From Comamonadaceae bacterium PBBC2 (GTDB lineage Bacteria; Pseudomonadota; Gammaproteobacteria; Burkholderiales; Burkholderiaceae_C), in assembly GCA_002255935.1 (NCBI GenBank), contig NKIO01000024.1:1-44271 (forward strand): a stretch of 44,271 nt of DNA, given 5' to 3'. Shown here piece after piece: positions 1 to 8,717 of this stretch (positions are counted from its first letter, which is position 1; every line of letters starts with the position of its first letter). The notes beneath the pieces were generated by a model. The model was not told the DNA's origin and ran no database searches. It saw only the letters and a list, made by a program, of their open reading frames with translations. Both the position numbers and the translations under genes were made by a program.

Positions 1-1248
1 CTCATTCCCATCCAGCGTGACACGCGCCGTACCGCTGACCACAATCCAATGCTCGGCACGGTGGTGGTGCATCTGCACCGACAACTTGGCCCCCGGCAAC
101 ACCGTGATGCGCTTGACCTGGTAACGCGACCCAGCATCCACCGAATCGTATTTTCCCCACGGGCGGTACACCTCGCGGTGAATCTGATGCTCGGTACGGC
201 CCTTGGCCTTGAGCTGCGCCACGATCTGCTTGACCTCGCTCACGCGCTCACGTGGCGCCACCAGCACCGCATCTTTGGTCTGCACCACCACATGGTCCTG
301 CAAACCCACCGTGGTCACCAAAGCGTTTTCAGCAAAGATCAAATTGTTGTGGCTGTCATGGGAGAGCACATCGCCCCGGTGCACATTGCCAGCGGCATCG
401 TGCGGCAACACCTCCCACAAAGCGGCAAACGCGCCCACATCGCTCCAGCCCGCATCCATGGGCACCAACACCGCCGCATCGGTTTTTTCCATCACCGCGT
501 AGTCAATGGACACATCTGGGCAAGCCTTGAACGCCTCGGCATCCACCCGTACAAAATCCATGTCGGTTTGGGGTGCGGCCATGGCCTTCTGGCATGCCGA
601 CAGAATGTCTGGTCGGTGCGCCTGCAACTCGGCCAGATAGCGACTGGCACGGAACAAAAACAGGCCGCTGTTCCAGTCGTAATTGCCACTGGCCACATAC
701 TGCTCGGCCACTGACTGGGCAGGCTTTTCGACGAAAGCGGCCACCTTGAAAGCGCCATCGCTCAGTGCATCACCACGCTTGATGTAGCCATACCCCGTCT
801 CAGGTCTATGCGCCAAGATGCCAAAGGTCACCAAAGCGCCCGCCTCAGCCAAAGGCAAAGCCTTTTGCACAGCAGCTTGAAACGCCGCTGTGTCCTGGAT
901 CATGTGATCCGCAGCCAACACCAAGAGCAACGAATCAGCCCCGTGCGCCGTCGCCTGCAAAGCCGCTAAGGCGACAGCCGGCGCTGTGTTGCGCCCAGCG
1001 GGCTCCAGCATGATGTTTCCGCTCAAAGCGCCAATCTGACGCAGCTGCTCTGCCACCAAGAACCGGTGGTTCTCGTTGCAAATGACCAAAGGCCGTTCGA
1101 CGGGCAAGCCCTCCAGTCGCGTTACAGTGGCTTGCAACATCGACTGCTGATCACCCAAGGCCAAAAACTGCTTGGGGAAAAGCTCACGCGACAAAGGCCA
1201 CAAGCGCGTGCCAGAGCCGCCGGCCATGATGATGGGTAAAAGTTGCAT
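1..1248 (-). CDS. manC: Mannose-1-phosphate guanylyltransferase / mannose-6-phosphate isomerase, 3' end cut by window
   Basis: It makes GDP-mannose from mannose-1-phosphate and GTP in the cytoplasm; bifunctional members also interconvert fructose-6-P and mannose-6-P. From the ATG at 1248 the frame stays open to base 1, giving 416 residues of a family that is usually about 470-480, so only the last part of the isomerase domain is missing. The N-terminus has the nucleotidyltransferase signature [15 protein letters not shown] followed by FPKQF. The visible C-terminal end has the cupin isomerase motif [19 protein letters not shown]. It is the last visible gene of the minus-strand polysaccharide locus, about 100 bases after the GT4 gene, and supplies activated mannose or a mannose-derived sugar to it. 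Identification is firm; whether the isomerase half works is inferred from the family. Confidence 0.95.
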   Translation of the reverse strand, partial: MQLLPIIMAGGSGTRLWPLSRELFPKQFLALGDQQSMLQATVTRLEGLPVERPLVICNENHRFLVAEQLRQIGALSGNIMLEPAGRNTAPAVALAALQATAHGADSLLLVLAADHMIQDTAAFQAAVQKALPLAEAGALVTFGILAHRPETGYGYIKRGDALSDGAFKVAAFVEKPAQSVAEQYVASGNYDWNSGLFLFRASRYLAELQAHRPDILSACQKAMAAPQTDMDFVRVDAEAFKACPDVSIDYAVMEKTDAAVLVPMDAGWSDVGAFAALWEVLPHDAAGNVHRGDVLSHDSHNNLIFAENALVTTVGLQDHVVVQTKDAVLVAPRERVSEVKQIVAQLKAKGRTEHQIHREVYRPWGKYDSVDAGSRYQVKRITVLPGAKLSVQMHHHRAEHWIVVSGTARVTLDGNE

Positions 1249-1345
1249 AGATGAAATAAAACAGCTTCGCTCACTTGGCCGTCAAGCCACCAGACACATC
1301 AACAAGATTAATCTTCATCGTCAAAGTTACCCTACGATCGAATCA

Positions 1346-2473
1346 TCATCTATCCAACAAGGCTGCATATGAATTCAATGTGTTGCGGACAGAAATATCC
1401 TCAGTGAAGACATCAAGAAAACGCTGACGTGCACCTACTGCGAACTTTTGATGAAGCGTCGAAGAACTCAATATTTGATTACACGCGGCCGCTAGCTGCT
1501 CCGCGTCCTTAACTGGCACATTCAAACCGCTAACGCCATGCTGATTCACCCAAGGTACGCCAGAGCCCGGTATTTCTGTGGCAACAATAGGCAAGCCATG
1601 CGCCATAGCCTCCAACAACACAACGCCAAACGCCTCTGCGCGATAAGTGGAAGGCAAGCAGTACAACGAGGCACGCGCAAACAACGCCTGCAGCTCAGCA
1701 TCACTCAAACGACCTGCAAGAATGATGCGCCCCTTCTCTGGAGAAGCCTCCGCAGCTTTGCAAAGTTCTTCTTGAAGAGGACCCGAGCCCACGATGACCA
1801 CCACAGCATCCGGCGTCAATGCAGCAGCAGCCCGTAGTAAAACATCAAAGCCCTTATAGGGCACCAGTCGCCCCACTGCCAAAACAATCCGACGGCCAGC
1901 AATCCATTTATCCAACTCGGGTGGCAACTCTGATGAGGAATTAACATGGACTGGATCTGCGACACCTATTGGAACGACCTTGGTTTTGTGTTTGAAAGAT
2001 TGAAGACTCAACGACGAATCTGCATAAACCTGCGATGTGGCCACAATGCAATCTGCACGATGCAGCATGGCTTTTTCAAGGGGTCGCGTCAAATACCCCA
2101 GCCAACCTTTGTTGATCACATCGCTATGCCAATGTACCAGCAGACGTGTTCTGCGTTTGATGAACAAAGCGCACAATGCACCCAACATATTGGGCGCATG
2201 TAAATGAACAATGTCAGCTTCGCGAGCGATAGCTAAGCATTTACTGAAATACTTCAAACCCAAGGGTTGTGAAGCCACCAGCTTCGCAATAGGTGCCCGC
2301 ACAACGGTCACGCCATCCATGACCTCGGTAGGCACGGAAAGCGACTTTGCAAAACAAACAACAGTTACTGCATGCCCCGCTGCAACCGCACCCTTGGCAA
2401 CACTGACGGTAACGCTTTCTATCCCCCCAGAATCTGGCAGGTAGTACTTTCCGAAGTGGACAATTTTTGCCAT
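1346..2473 (-). CDS. Glycosyltransferase family 4 (GT-B fold)
   Basis: A 375-residue cytoplasmic or membrane-associated sugar transferase that probably adds a residue to the lipid-linked repeat unit. The N-terminal half has the acceptor-side motif YYLPDSGGIE and HLHAPN. The C-terminal half has VGRLVPYKGFDVLL and the donor-binding motif EAFGVVLLEAMAHGLPIVAT, with the E-x7-E spacing typical of retaining GT4 enzymes. The frame extends 21 codons further upstream to 2536, but the family homology starts at MAKIVHFG, so I use the ATG at 2473, which also places the gene 25 bases after the flippase stop. The donor sugar cannot be read from sequence. GDP-mannose is a reasonable guess because manC follows. 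Confidence 0.88.
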   Translation of the reverse strand: MAKIVHFGKYYLPDSGGIESVTVSVAKGAVAAGHAVTVVCFAKSLSVPTEVMDGVTVVRAPIAKLVASQPLGLKYFSKCLAIAREADIVHLHAPNMLGALCALFIKRRTRLLVHWHSDVINKGWLGYLTRPLEKAMLHRADCIVATSQVYADSSLSLQSFKHKTKVVPIGVADPVHVNSSSELPPELDKWIAGRRIVLAVGRLVPYKGFDVLLRAAAALTPDAVVVIVGSGPLQEELCKAAEASPEKGRIILAGRLSDAELQALFARASLYCLPSTYRAEAFGVVLLEAMAHGLPIVATEIPGSGVPWVNQHGVSGLNVPVKDAEQLAAACNQILSSSTLHQKFAVGARQRFLDVFTEDISVRNTLNSYAALLDR

Positions 2474-2498
2474 TACGAACACCGAATAAGGCTTGAAA

Positions 2499-3755
2499 TT
2501 AATAGACAGAACTGATGCCAATTCCGACAAGCGCAAGCAACAAATACAACGCCCCTGTCGTCACCCACACCCGAACAAGCCGCAAGCCCAACAAATTCAT
2601 GATCCAGGACTGCGCCACGTAGAAAGACAGCATCACGCAGCTGTGGACCAACACGAATTTTTCAAGCGACAAGCCAGAACTAGCCAGAACTAGCCACCCA
2701 GCGCCCAAAGCGAACGAGAGAAAAACAATGCTGTAACGCAGTACTTTGTTCATGACCTGGTGCCGAGCGATGACCAAATCGTTCAGCGCAATGGCGGACC
2801 ACAAAACAGCCTGCGCAACAATCAACATGCCGGCCAATTTATGCTGACCGAAAGCATCCAAGAAAGCAGGCCCCAGCACAAAACCTATCCACGGGCTCAC
2901 AGCAAAGAAGCCCAAAACACTGGCCGCCACGCACAACACAATTTGCAAGACAGCACGTTCAACAGCCTGATCTGGTTGTGCAAACAAATTGCGGAACCTG
3001 GCAATCAAAATAAGTTGGTGGGCAACAATCGGCAAAGCACCTGCGCGTGCAAGCACGGCATACACTGCAGCCAACTCCGGGTTCGCCAGCAAACCCATAC
3101 CCAAGCGCCCGGAAGTAGTCGCCAGCAGTGATACCAGGCCACCCAACATCAAAGGCACACCGACCTTGATGGAAGCTAGCCAAGCCCAAGAACCCGGCTC
3201 TTGGGCTTGCTTAGCCAAAACAAGCGAATAGGCAAAAACAAGCACCAACACATAAAGTAGTGCTGCCACCGCAACAAAATCAATTGTTTGGTCCGCCCCC
3301 AAATAATGCGCAGTGAGAACAGCCGCAGCCATCAAACCAAGCAGACCCGCATCCATCAGAACCGAGGCATCGCCATGTCCTAATGTTTTTAGGTGTGTAC
3401 TTGCCAAACCCTGCATGACCAGACAAGCAGCCATCAAAGCTGTCAACGTCCATAACAATGGCCATTTCATTGCCATTGCGACCAGGGAAAAGCAGGCTGC
3501 CACGCCAACCACTAAAAGCTGGTGAACAACAATTCCACGCACAGTTGCTTGCTTGTTGTTGCGCAGCAATACAAGTGGCACAGCGCTGCTCGTACCTAAA
3601 GAAGCAGTGCTGGCCCATACCGAAGCAGCTGCCAATGCGGTCTCCAACATGCCGTATTCGGATGTCGCCAGATAATTGGCCAGTAACAGCGGTGCCAAAA
3701 ACAACGCACCGCGCCCCAAGCCGAAGCTCAGCACGTAAACAGCCCAGCGCTTCAT
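2499..3755 (-). CDS. Polysaccharide flippase-like integral membrane protein (Wzx/MATE-like)
   Basis: A very hydrophobic protein of 418 residues with about 12 predicted membrane segments. It starts MKRWAVYVLSFGLGRGALF, typical of the O-antigen/teichoic-acid flippase superfamily, which moves undecaprenyl-linked repeat units across the inner membrane. It is the only flippase candidate in the locus, and a Wzy-like polymerase and Wzz-like co-polymerase are also present, so the assignment fits a Wzx/Wzy pathway. A GTG at 3770 would add five residues; the ATG at 3755 gives the more natural N-terminus. Flippases diverge quickly, so the role comes from topology and context rather than from specific residues. 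Confidence 0.75.
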   Translation of the reverse strand: MKRWAVYVLSFGLGRGALFLAPLLLANYLATSEYGMLETALAAASVWASTASLGTSSAVPLVLLRNNKQATVRGIVVHQLLVVGVAACFSLVAMAMKWPLLWTLTALMAACLVMQGLASTHLKTLGHGDASVLMDAGLLGLMAAAVLTAHYLGADQTIDFVAVAALLYVLVLVFAYSLVLAKQAQEPGSWAWLASIKVGVPLMLGGLVSLLATTSGRLGMGLLANPELAAVYAVLARAGALPIVAHQLILIARFRNLFAQPDQAVERAVLQIVLCVAASVLGFFAVSPWIGFVLGPAFLDAFGQHKLAGMLIVAQAVLWSAIALNDLVIARHQVMNKVLRYSIVFLSFALGAGWLVLASSGLSLEKFVLVHSCVMLSFYVAQSWIMNLLGLRLVRVWVTTGALYLLLALVGIGISSVY

Positions 3756-3770
3756 ATTGGTCGCGGCCAC

Positions 3771-4541
3771 TTAATCAGCTTGCAGCTTGATGTAAACGCG
3801 CTCGCAAAGTTGCTCATCTTTGACGAGGGTGAGGTCTGCCCGCTCGTCAGGGCTTGGTGGTCGATCCAATTTACGCAGCCCAGCTGATACATAAAGCCCC
3901 GGCTCCAAAAGGCTGCGGGCAACAGTCGTACCGGCTCCAACAATCACGCCGTCAGCGATGGTGACGCCAGCGGTAATGACGCACGCACTGCCGATATAAA
4001 CGTTATGGCCAATACGTACAGAGCCGTCAATTCGGTATCGTCCTGGCCCAGAAAGATCGTGGACATAACCATGTGTCCAAACCTCACTTGCGGTACCCGC
4101 AATAGTCGTAAACGCACCCAGCGAGAGCGAAGTTGTGCAGTCAATTCGATGGTTAGCCGTGATCTTGGCGAGTTCGCCCAATCGCAGACAAGCGGGCCCC
4201 GATGTGACAAGTCCTCTCGGACCACGCACGATCTTGTTGCGGTTACCAATGGCTGCACGCTCAGCCAGAGAAACGGAGATGGGCCCGTAAATAGCGTTGC
4301 GACGACCCAAATAGGCCCCATGTCGCATCACCAACCGACGCAAACGCAACAGGTTGAAATGACCGATGCGGGAAGCCCCCTGAAGGCTCAGACGGTCAAC
4401 TAGAACCAAAGAGAATCCCAGACGTGCTTGCCCACTGATGCGGTGACCAAGCATGCGCAATAAAGGCCTACACAACAGACTAGGCATGCAAAGAATAATC
4501 AATGCAGTCAGCCAGAGCCGGAGCCGGAGACGGAGCATCAT
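3771..4541 (-). CDS. Left-handed beta-helix (hexapeptide repeat) acyltransferase
   Basis: A protein of 256 residues whose N-terminal third is basic and hydrophobic. It then shows isoleucine/valine-rich hexapeptide repeats from about residue 85 on, for example IGHNVYIGSACVITAGVTIA and DGVIVGAGTTVARS, ending with the usual PG-type cap. Such enzymes O- or N-acetylate sugars with acetyl-CoA, and a histidine in the WTHGYVHD region may be catalytic. The start at 4541 overlaps the stop of the upstream oxygenase gene as ATGA, which indicates translational coupling; a start at 4571 is also open. The TAA stop lies 15 bases before the flippase ATG. It probably adds an acyl group to the repeat unit, but the sugar and position are unknown. 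Confidence 0.8.
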   Translation of the reverse strand: MMLRLRLRLWLTALIILCMPSLLCRPLLRMLGHRISGQARLGFSLVLVDRLSLQGASRIGHFNLLRLRRLVMRHGAYLGRRNAIYGPISVSLAERAAIGNRNKIVRGPRGLVTSGPACLRLGELAKITANHRIDCTTSLSLGAFTTIAGTASEVWTHGYVHDLSGPGRYRIDGSVRIGHNVYIGSACVITAGVTIADGVIVGAGTTVARSLLEPGLYVSAGLRKLDRPPSPDERADLTLVKDEQLCERVYIKLQAD

Positions 4542-5470
4542 TCGCTTTTGAGATAAAGACGGTTTACCCAAGGGTCAGGGAAGGTGCCATCGTCAAGCTT
4601 TACACCCTTGGCAGCCATAACAGGTGCTTTGGGTCCATAAGGCAAGGGGAACATGCTGTAAACCGCCTGGAAGATCAGCCTTGTGCCCTCGGCCACTGGC
4701 TGCCCCTTATGAATGCCGAAGGTGTCTTCCAAAAAACCTTCCCCCGCACGCCCCGTCAACTCCATGACGCGGCTGGCACCAAAGGCGCCCACCACTTCTT
4801 CGTCCGTGTATCGGCGAATCTGGCGTAGTGCCGGACTTGGCGAGGAATGGCTAACATAGATATGCGGCCCGTTTTCAGGACCAACATCGGTGAGATAAAT
4901 GAACAGCTTAACGAAGCGCCAGTCATCGACATCGCGGTGAAAGTGCTCTGCCTGCTGCGCACCATTTTCGGTGTGGTAGCTCCACCAAGTTGCGAGGTAG
5001 CCGAGTGTCGGCTTACAGCCCAACACCCCCTCAACAATGGCCAGTATGTCAGGTCGATTAGCAATTGAAAGCAAATATGGCGCCTGAAGAATGTCTTGCG
5101 TGGAATGATGAGCGATATGACTGTCTGGGTGCCTATCAGAACTGTCGGGCAAAAATGGCGTCCAGTCTGGTCGATACGGATCCTTGACCTTCTTCAGCAA
5201 GAAATAGCTACGCAACTCAGCAGCCTGATCAGCACTCAGCAGTTGCCCGAAGTGAGTGATTCCCGCATCTTGCATTTCAGCAATGCGATGCTTTAATTCT
5301 GGCCCTAAATCCATTGAAGGCCTCCCCTGAGGGCGAAACTTGGACGCAACCAAGGCCCCCAAGCGACCACGGGCCACTGAAGCCATGAACTGCCGTTGCA
5401 GATAAAAGGGCCACCAGCGTGAATCTGACACCACAAGGCCCAAGTGACGCATCTTGCTCACAAAACTCAT
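4538..5470 (-). CDS. Phytanoyl-CoA dioxygenase (PhyH)-family Fe(II)/2-oxoglutarate oxygenase
   Basis: A 310-residue cytoplasmic protein with the metal-binding facial triad expected of the family: H178 and D180 in EHFHRDVDDW, distal H254 in FGIHKGQP, and a candidate 2-oxoglutarate-binding arginine, R264, in EGTRLIFQ. It is therefore likely to be an active hydroxylase. It sits between two acyltransferase genes and overlaps both neighbours by 4 bases (ATGA), so it belongs to the polysaccharide operon. The substrate is not known. A sugar, an acyl decoration or a nucleotide-sugar intermediate are all possible. Assignment to the fold is good; the role is inferred only from context. Confidence 0.82.
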   Translation of the reverse strand: MSFVSKMRHLGLVVSDSRWWPFYLQRQFMASVARGRLGALVASKFRPQGRPSMDLGPELKHRIAEMQDAGITHFGQLLSADQAAELRSYFLLKKVKDPYRPDWTPFLPDSSDRHPDSHIAHHSTQDILQAPYLLSIANRPDILAIVEGVLGCKPTLGYLATWWSYHTENGAQQAEHFHRDVDDWRFVKLFIYLTDVGPENGPHIYVSHSSPSPALRQIRRYTDEEVVGAFGASRVMELTGRAGEGFLEDTFGIHKGQPVAEGTRLIFQAVYSMFPLPYGPKAPVMAAKGVKLDDGTFPDPWVNRLYLKSE

Positions 5471-6018
5471 AATTTATCGTCTCGTCTTAAATCGGGCAGT
5501 TGCCGAAGCACCTTGGCAGGCATTCCGGCCACAAGTGTGCGAGGTGGAACATCGCGCGTCACGATGCTTCCAGCAGCAACCACTGAATGCGCACCAATGC
5601 GCACCCCTCCTAGCACGATGCTTCGGGTGCCAATCCAGACCCCTTCTTCGATGAAGATGGGCTTGGACATATGTCGATATGGCGGCGGACCAGAGAGAAA
5701 GTCCAAACCAGCGGTCTCGATCTGCACATCCTTTGAGATGCGTACTCGATGTCCGATATGTATTGGACTGTGCGCACCTAAACTTGCATTGACACCAATC
5801 ACAACATCGTCACCAAGCACCAAGTTTTCCGGGTACTTCAGGTCAGCATTCCAGTGACAAACACAACCATGGCCCCGATTTCGGACAAGTGCCGAAAATC
5901 TAAGACGCCCCCATAGCCACAAGACCCGCTGCAAAAAGATGGCAGGAGTTAATATAAGCAAGCTTATAAACTTAAGGCCAGAAAATTTCTTTTCAAACTG
6001 CAGCAACTTATCTCGCAT
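5467..6018 (-). CDS. Hexapeptide-repeat sugar O-acetyltransferase (WcaF/NodL/maltose acetyltransferase-like)
   Basis: A 183-residue enzyme with a hydrophobic N-terminal stretch and a left-handed beta-helix from about residue 65. The C-terminal motif EGVWIGTRSIVLGGVRIG followed by HSVVAAGSIVTRDVPPRTLV and GMPAKVLRQ is the classic signature of the WcaF/NodL/Maa group. It would transfer acetyl from acetyl-CoA to a hydroxyl of the growing polysaccharide or of a nucleotide sugar. The stop overlaps the start of the oxygenase gene (ATGA). The upstream Wzy-like gene ends only 6 bases away, so this is one transcript. Confidence 0.88.
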   Translation of the reverse strand: MRDKLLQFEKKFSGLKFISLLILTPAIFLQRVLWLWGRLRFSALVRNRGHGCVCHWNADLKYPENLVLGDDVVIGVNASLGAHSPIHIGHRVRISKDVQIETAGLDFLSGPPPYRHMSKPIFIEEGVWIGTRSIVLGGVRIGAHSVVAAGSIVTRDVPPRTLVAGMPAKVLRQLPDLRRDDKL

Positions 6019-6024
6019 ATGATT

Positions 6025-7311
6025 TTATTTTAATTTTGGAGAAAACAACCCTATAATTAAAGCCACCGTCAGAAGATATACTCCTGACGCACTCTCAAGC
6101 ATACTCAAGATGGGCGAAAAAATTATAACCGCCTCATTCATTATTGCCAAAAACAACCACTGGGATTTTCCACTCGATACAAACTTGTTTGGCAATGACA
6201 AAAAGAAAAAAATAATAAAAGCTGCAACTGGAGCAAATATAGAAAAATCCAAAAATAGACCCCCGGCAAAGGTGGTAAAAACTCCAGATCTAAAATTAGG
6301 GATCGACTCCAAACTCATCAAACCAAAAGACCCAAATATAGTTTCAGCAACTTTAACTGGCAACCAAAATATCGTCGCACCATACGTTTGATGAGAGCCC
6401 AAATTACTGAACATGTAAAAGAATTCATAGACCCCATGGAATACGTAAAGAATTAGGCTGTAGGCAGACGCACCAAAACCCTCAAGGAATTCATTACCAT
6501 CAATAAAACCCAAGACCGTCTCAGTTGGCCTTAATGTATAGGCATACACCGAAAACCGAATGCTATCTATAGCCGACACCCCCATTAAAGATAACCGACT
6601 TTGAAATATCATTATGAGTACAATCAGTAGCGATAAACCTGCGACCAATACACCAACAATAAATAATCTCAACTGCCGCTTGCCAAGCTGCTCAGAGATT
6701 AATAATTTAGCAACCAAGTGAACTACAAATATAACAAGCAACAAAGACCTGGATCCCAGCATAATAGACAAATATAAATAAGTTATCAAATTAATATAAG
6801 CAAGTACTTTAATTTTTTTTCGGCTATTGACTGCGACAGCATCTGCCAACCAAGTTGATATAACTCCAAAAGCCGCAAACGATGACAAAAATGCCGCAAG
6901 CATACCCACAACCCCACTGCCAGCGCTTTCAATTGCCTCACGGGCTTCCATTGCATCTTGAGCAAGACCAACACCACGCAGTGCGAAACGATCAAAAATT
7001 GCTAATGCAACGCCCACCAGTGAAATTAAAATAATGCATCGTGACAATGATTCAAAATCAACAGAAGGCTTAAATAATTTACTCACCCCCCCCAGTCGCA
7101 GAGACGATGCCCACATGCCTGCCATGGCAGCCATAACAGTAATTACCCAAAATATTACCGCCGACCATTCAACTGTAAAAACAGGCTGAGCAGGCGCCAG
7201 CACCAAAAGCACGAGATATATAAAGTAAACTTTTATCGCAAGACGCACTGGCCTTCTGCTTTTCGCATTGTTGGCCAGTCTTAATTGAAGGTTTTTTATT
7301 TGCACAATCAA
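6025..7311 (-). CDS. O-antigen/repeat-unit polymerase-like membrane protein (Wzy-like)
   Basis: A strongly hydrophobic protein of about 428 residues with roughly 10-12 membrane segments. It also has a large polar loop in the region of RLSLMGVSAIDSIRFSVYAY and the following residues. Together with the Wzx-like and Wzz-like proteins this fits the polymerase that joins flipped repeat units in the periplasm. There is no ATG near the N-terminus: the frame opens with TTG at 7311, with GTG at 7305 as an alternative. The gene is visibly richer in A and T than all its neighbours (many AAA, ATA and TTA codons), as often seen for horizontally acquired wzy genes. Function is inferred from topology and position; no sequence motif proves it. 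Confidence 0.7.
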   Translation of the reverse strand: MIVQIKNLQLRLANNAKSRRPVRLAIKVYFIYLVLLVLAPAQPVFTVEWSAVIFWVITVMAAMAGMWASSLRLGGVSKLFKPSVDFESLSRCIILISLVGVALAIFDRFALRGVGLAQDAMEAREAIESAGSGVVGMLAAFLSSFAAFGVISTWLADAVAVNSRKKIKVLAYINLITYLYLSIMLGSRSLLLVIFVVHLVAKLLISEQLGKRQLRLFIVGVLVAGLSLLIVLIMIFQSRLSLMGVSAIDSIRFSVYAYTLRPTETVLGFIDGNEFLEGFGASAYSLILYVFHGVYEFFYMFSNLGSHQTYGATIFWLPVKVAETIFGSFGLMSLESIPNFRSGVFTTFAGGLFLDFSIFAPVAAFIIFFFLSLPNKFVSSGKSQWLFLAIMNEAVIIFSPILSMLESASGVYLLTVALIIGLFSPKLK

Positions 7312-7322
7312 TTATTTGTTTA

Positions 7323-8696
7323 TTATTTATGCAGCTCTATTACACTATGAAAAGCAGTGGTCAGCGATTCAACCACAATGATGTTGCCAAAATCAGGTTT
7401 TGTCACGGGGTCCCAAATAGCCGCTGAATAGCTAGAAGAATGCAGCTTCTGGAGTAAATTTCGCGCTTCTTCAGCTGTCGCAACAGCCAACAGCCCACGC
7501 TCTGCAGATTGAAGCACCTCGGCGACGAACTCCGGTTTGCTGATTTGCGTTACACCGGGGTAATGGGCCATGGCGTGCTTACCCAAGCATGCAACAGGCT
7601 TACCCGAAAATATGCACTCCATCAGTATCGTGCCCGTAACTGACAACACCAGCGGCGCAAAAGGAAACACTTCAGCCATCGGCGTTGCATGCGGCAGTGC
7701 CACCACATTGGGCGTACTGCACACCACCTGAGAAAGCCGCTCGTTCATCTCATACTTGGACTTGGGGTTGGGCTTAACCACCAATGTGGCCCCTACAGCA
7801 GCAAGGCTGGCAGCAGCACGGCGGATGATTTCAGCTTGATCATTCCAAGGTGAGCCCCACACATCAATATTTCCCTCGGGCTGCATCTGGAGTGCGTACA
7901 GCACCCAGGGGGTTTTTGACGTTTTTAGGTCTGTCCATGGCCCGATCTGCGCCGCAGCTTGTGCCTCCCATTGAGCTCGGGCTTTTTTCTGCGCTGCGTT
8001 GAGCGCCAACTTGCGCAATGGCGACGGCGTGATGTAGCGCTCACCACACAGCCAGCCCCAAGTAATCCTGATCTTATCTGCCAACTTGCTGAGCGGCAGG
8101 TTTCGGGGGGTTGACACGTTTGGGCGCATATAGCTTGGCACAACCCTGCGTTGGCGTATCTCCTCCAACATCCTGTCTGACTCTGCATCAGACAGTTGGC
8201 TACCGTCTCCACCCACGGGCTGCAATGTGTCATAAGCAAAAAAAGCCAGCCTGTCTGCCGGGTAGCGGGTCACATTGGGCGAAAGGTATCGGATACTCAT
8301 GGCTTTGGCATGCCTGATGACGAGCAGCTCATGGAATTCTGTTGCCTCGCCAAAAATCACATCAGGCTTTATGCGCTGCAAATGTTCTCGGACTTGCTCA
8401 TCGTAGTGTGGGTAATGCGCACCTGTTGCGCCGAAATGAAGCACGCCCCTGTCGGTTCTTGCAAGCCATTCGTATTCAACAGGTGCGTTTACCTTTCCTG
8501 TCAAATTTGAAGGAAAAGGCATGATGTGCACACACCCAAATGCAGGCTTAAAAACCGGGTTCTGTACAAGCCAATGAATTTGATGCCCCAGCTTTTCCAA
8601 CTGTTGGGCAACAGCTGCATAGACCCAAGTGGCGTAACGATTCTCAACGAACAGCAGTTTCAAAAAATCTCTCTTTATTTCTTCAAGCAATGTCAT
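7323..8696 (-). CDS. Capsule-biosynthesis-type glycosyltransferase (KpsC/KpsS-like GT-B), candidate pseudaminyltransferase
   Basis: A protein of 457 residues (463 if the upstream GTG at 8714 is used). The N-terminus MTLLEEIKRDFLKLLFVENR leads into a Rossmann-like domain, and the second half has VVKPNPKSKYE, then PLVLSVTGTILMECIFSGKP, then ACLGKHAMAHYPGV. These resemble the capsule polysaccharide synthesis proteins that transfer Kdo-like sugars. Some members of the KpsS group in Acinetobacter are known to transfer pseudaminic acid. This gene lies next to the pse genes, so it is the best candidate here for that step, but this is inference. No membrane segments were seen. It lies between the FemAB fusion and the Wzy-like gene in one operon. 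Confidence 0.62.
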   Translation of the reverse strand: MTLLEEIKRDFLKLLFVENRYATWVYAAVAQQLEKLGHQIHWLVQNPVFKPAFGCVHIMPFPSNLTGKVNAPVEYEWLARTDRGVLHFGATGAHYPHYDEQVREHLQRIKPDVIFGEATEFHELLVIRHAKAMSIRYLSPNVTRYPADRLAFFAYDTLQPVGGDGSQLSDAESDRMLEEIRQRRVVPSYMRPNVSTPRNLPLSKLADKIRITWGWLCGERYITPSPLRKLALNAAQKKARAQWEAQAAAQIGPWTDLKTSKTPWVLYALQMQPEGNIDVWGSPWNDQAEIIRRAAASLAAVGATLVVKPNPKSKYEMNERLSQVVCSTPNVVALPHATPMAEVFPFAPLVLSVTGTILMECIFSGKPVACLGKHAMAHYPGVTQISKPEFVAEVLQSAERGLLAVATAEEARNLLQKLHSSSYSAAIWDPVTKPDFGNIIVVESLTTAFHSVIELHK

Positions 8697-8717
8697 TTGT
8701 GCATTGCTATTCACAAC

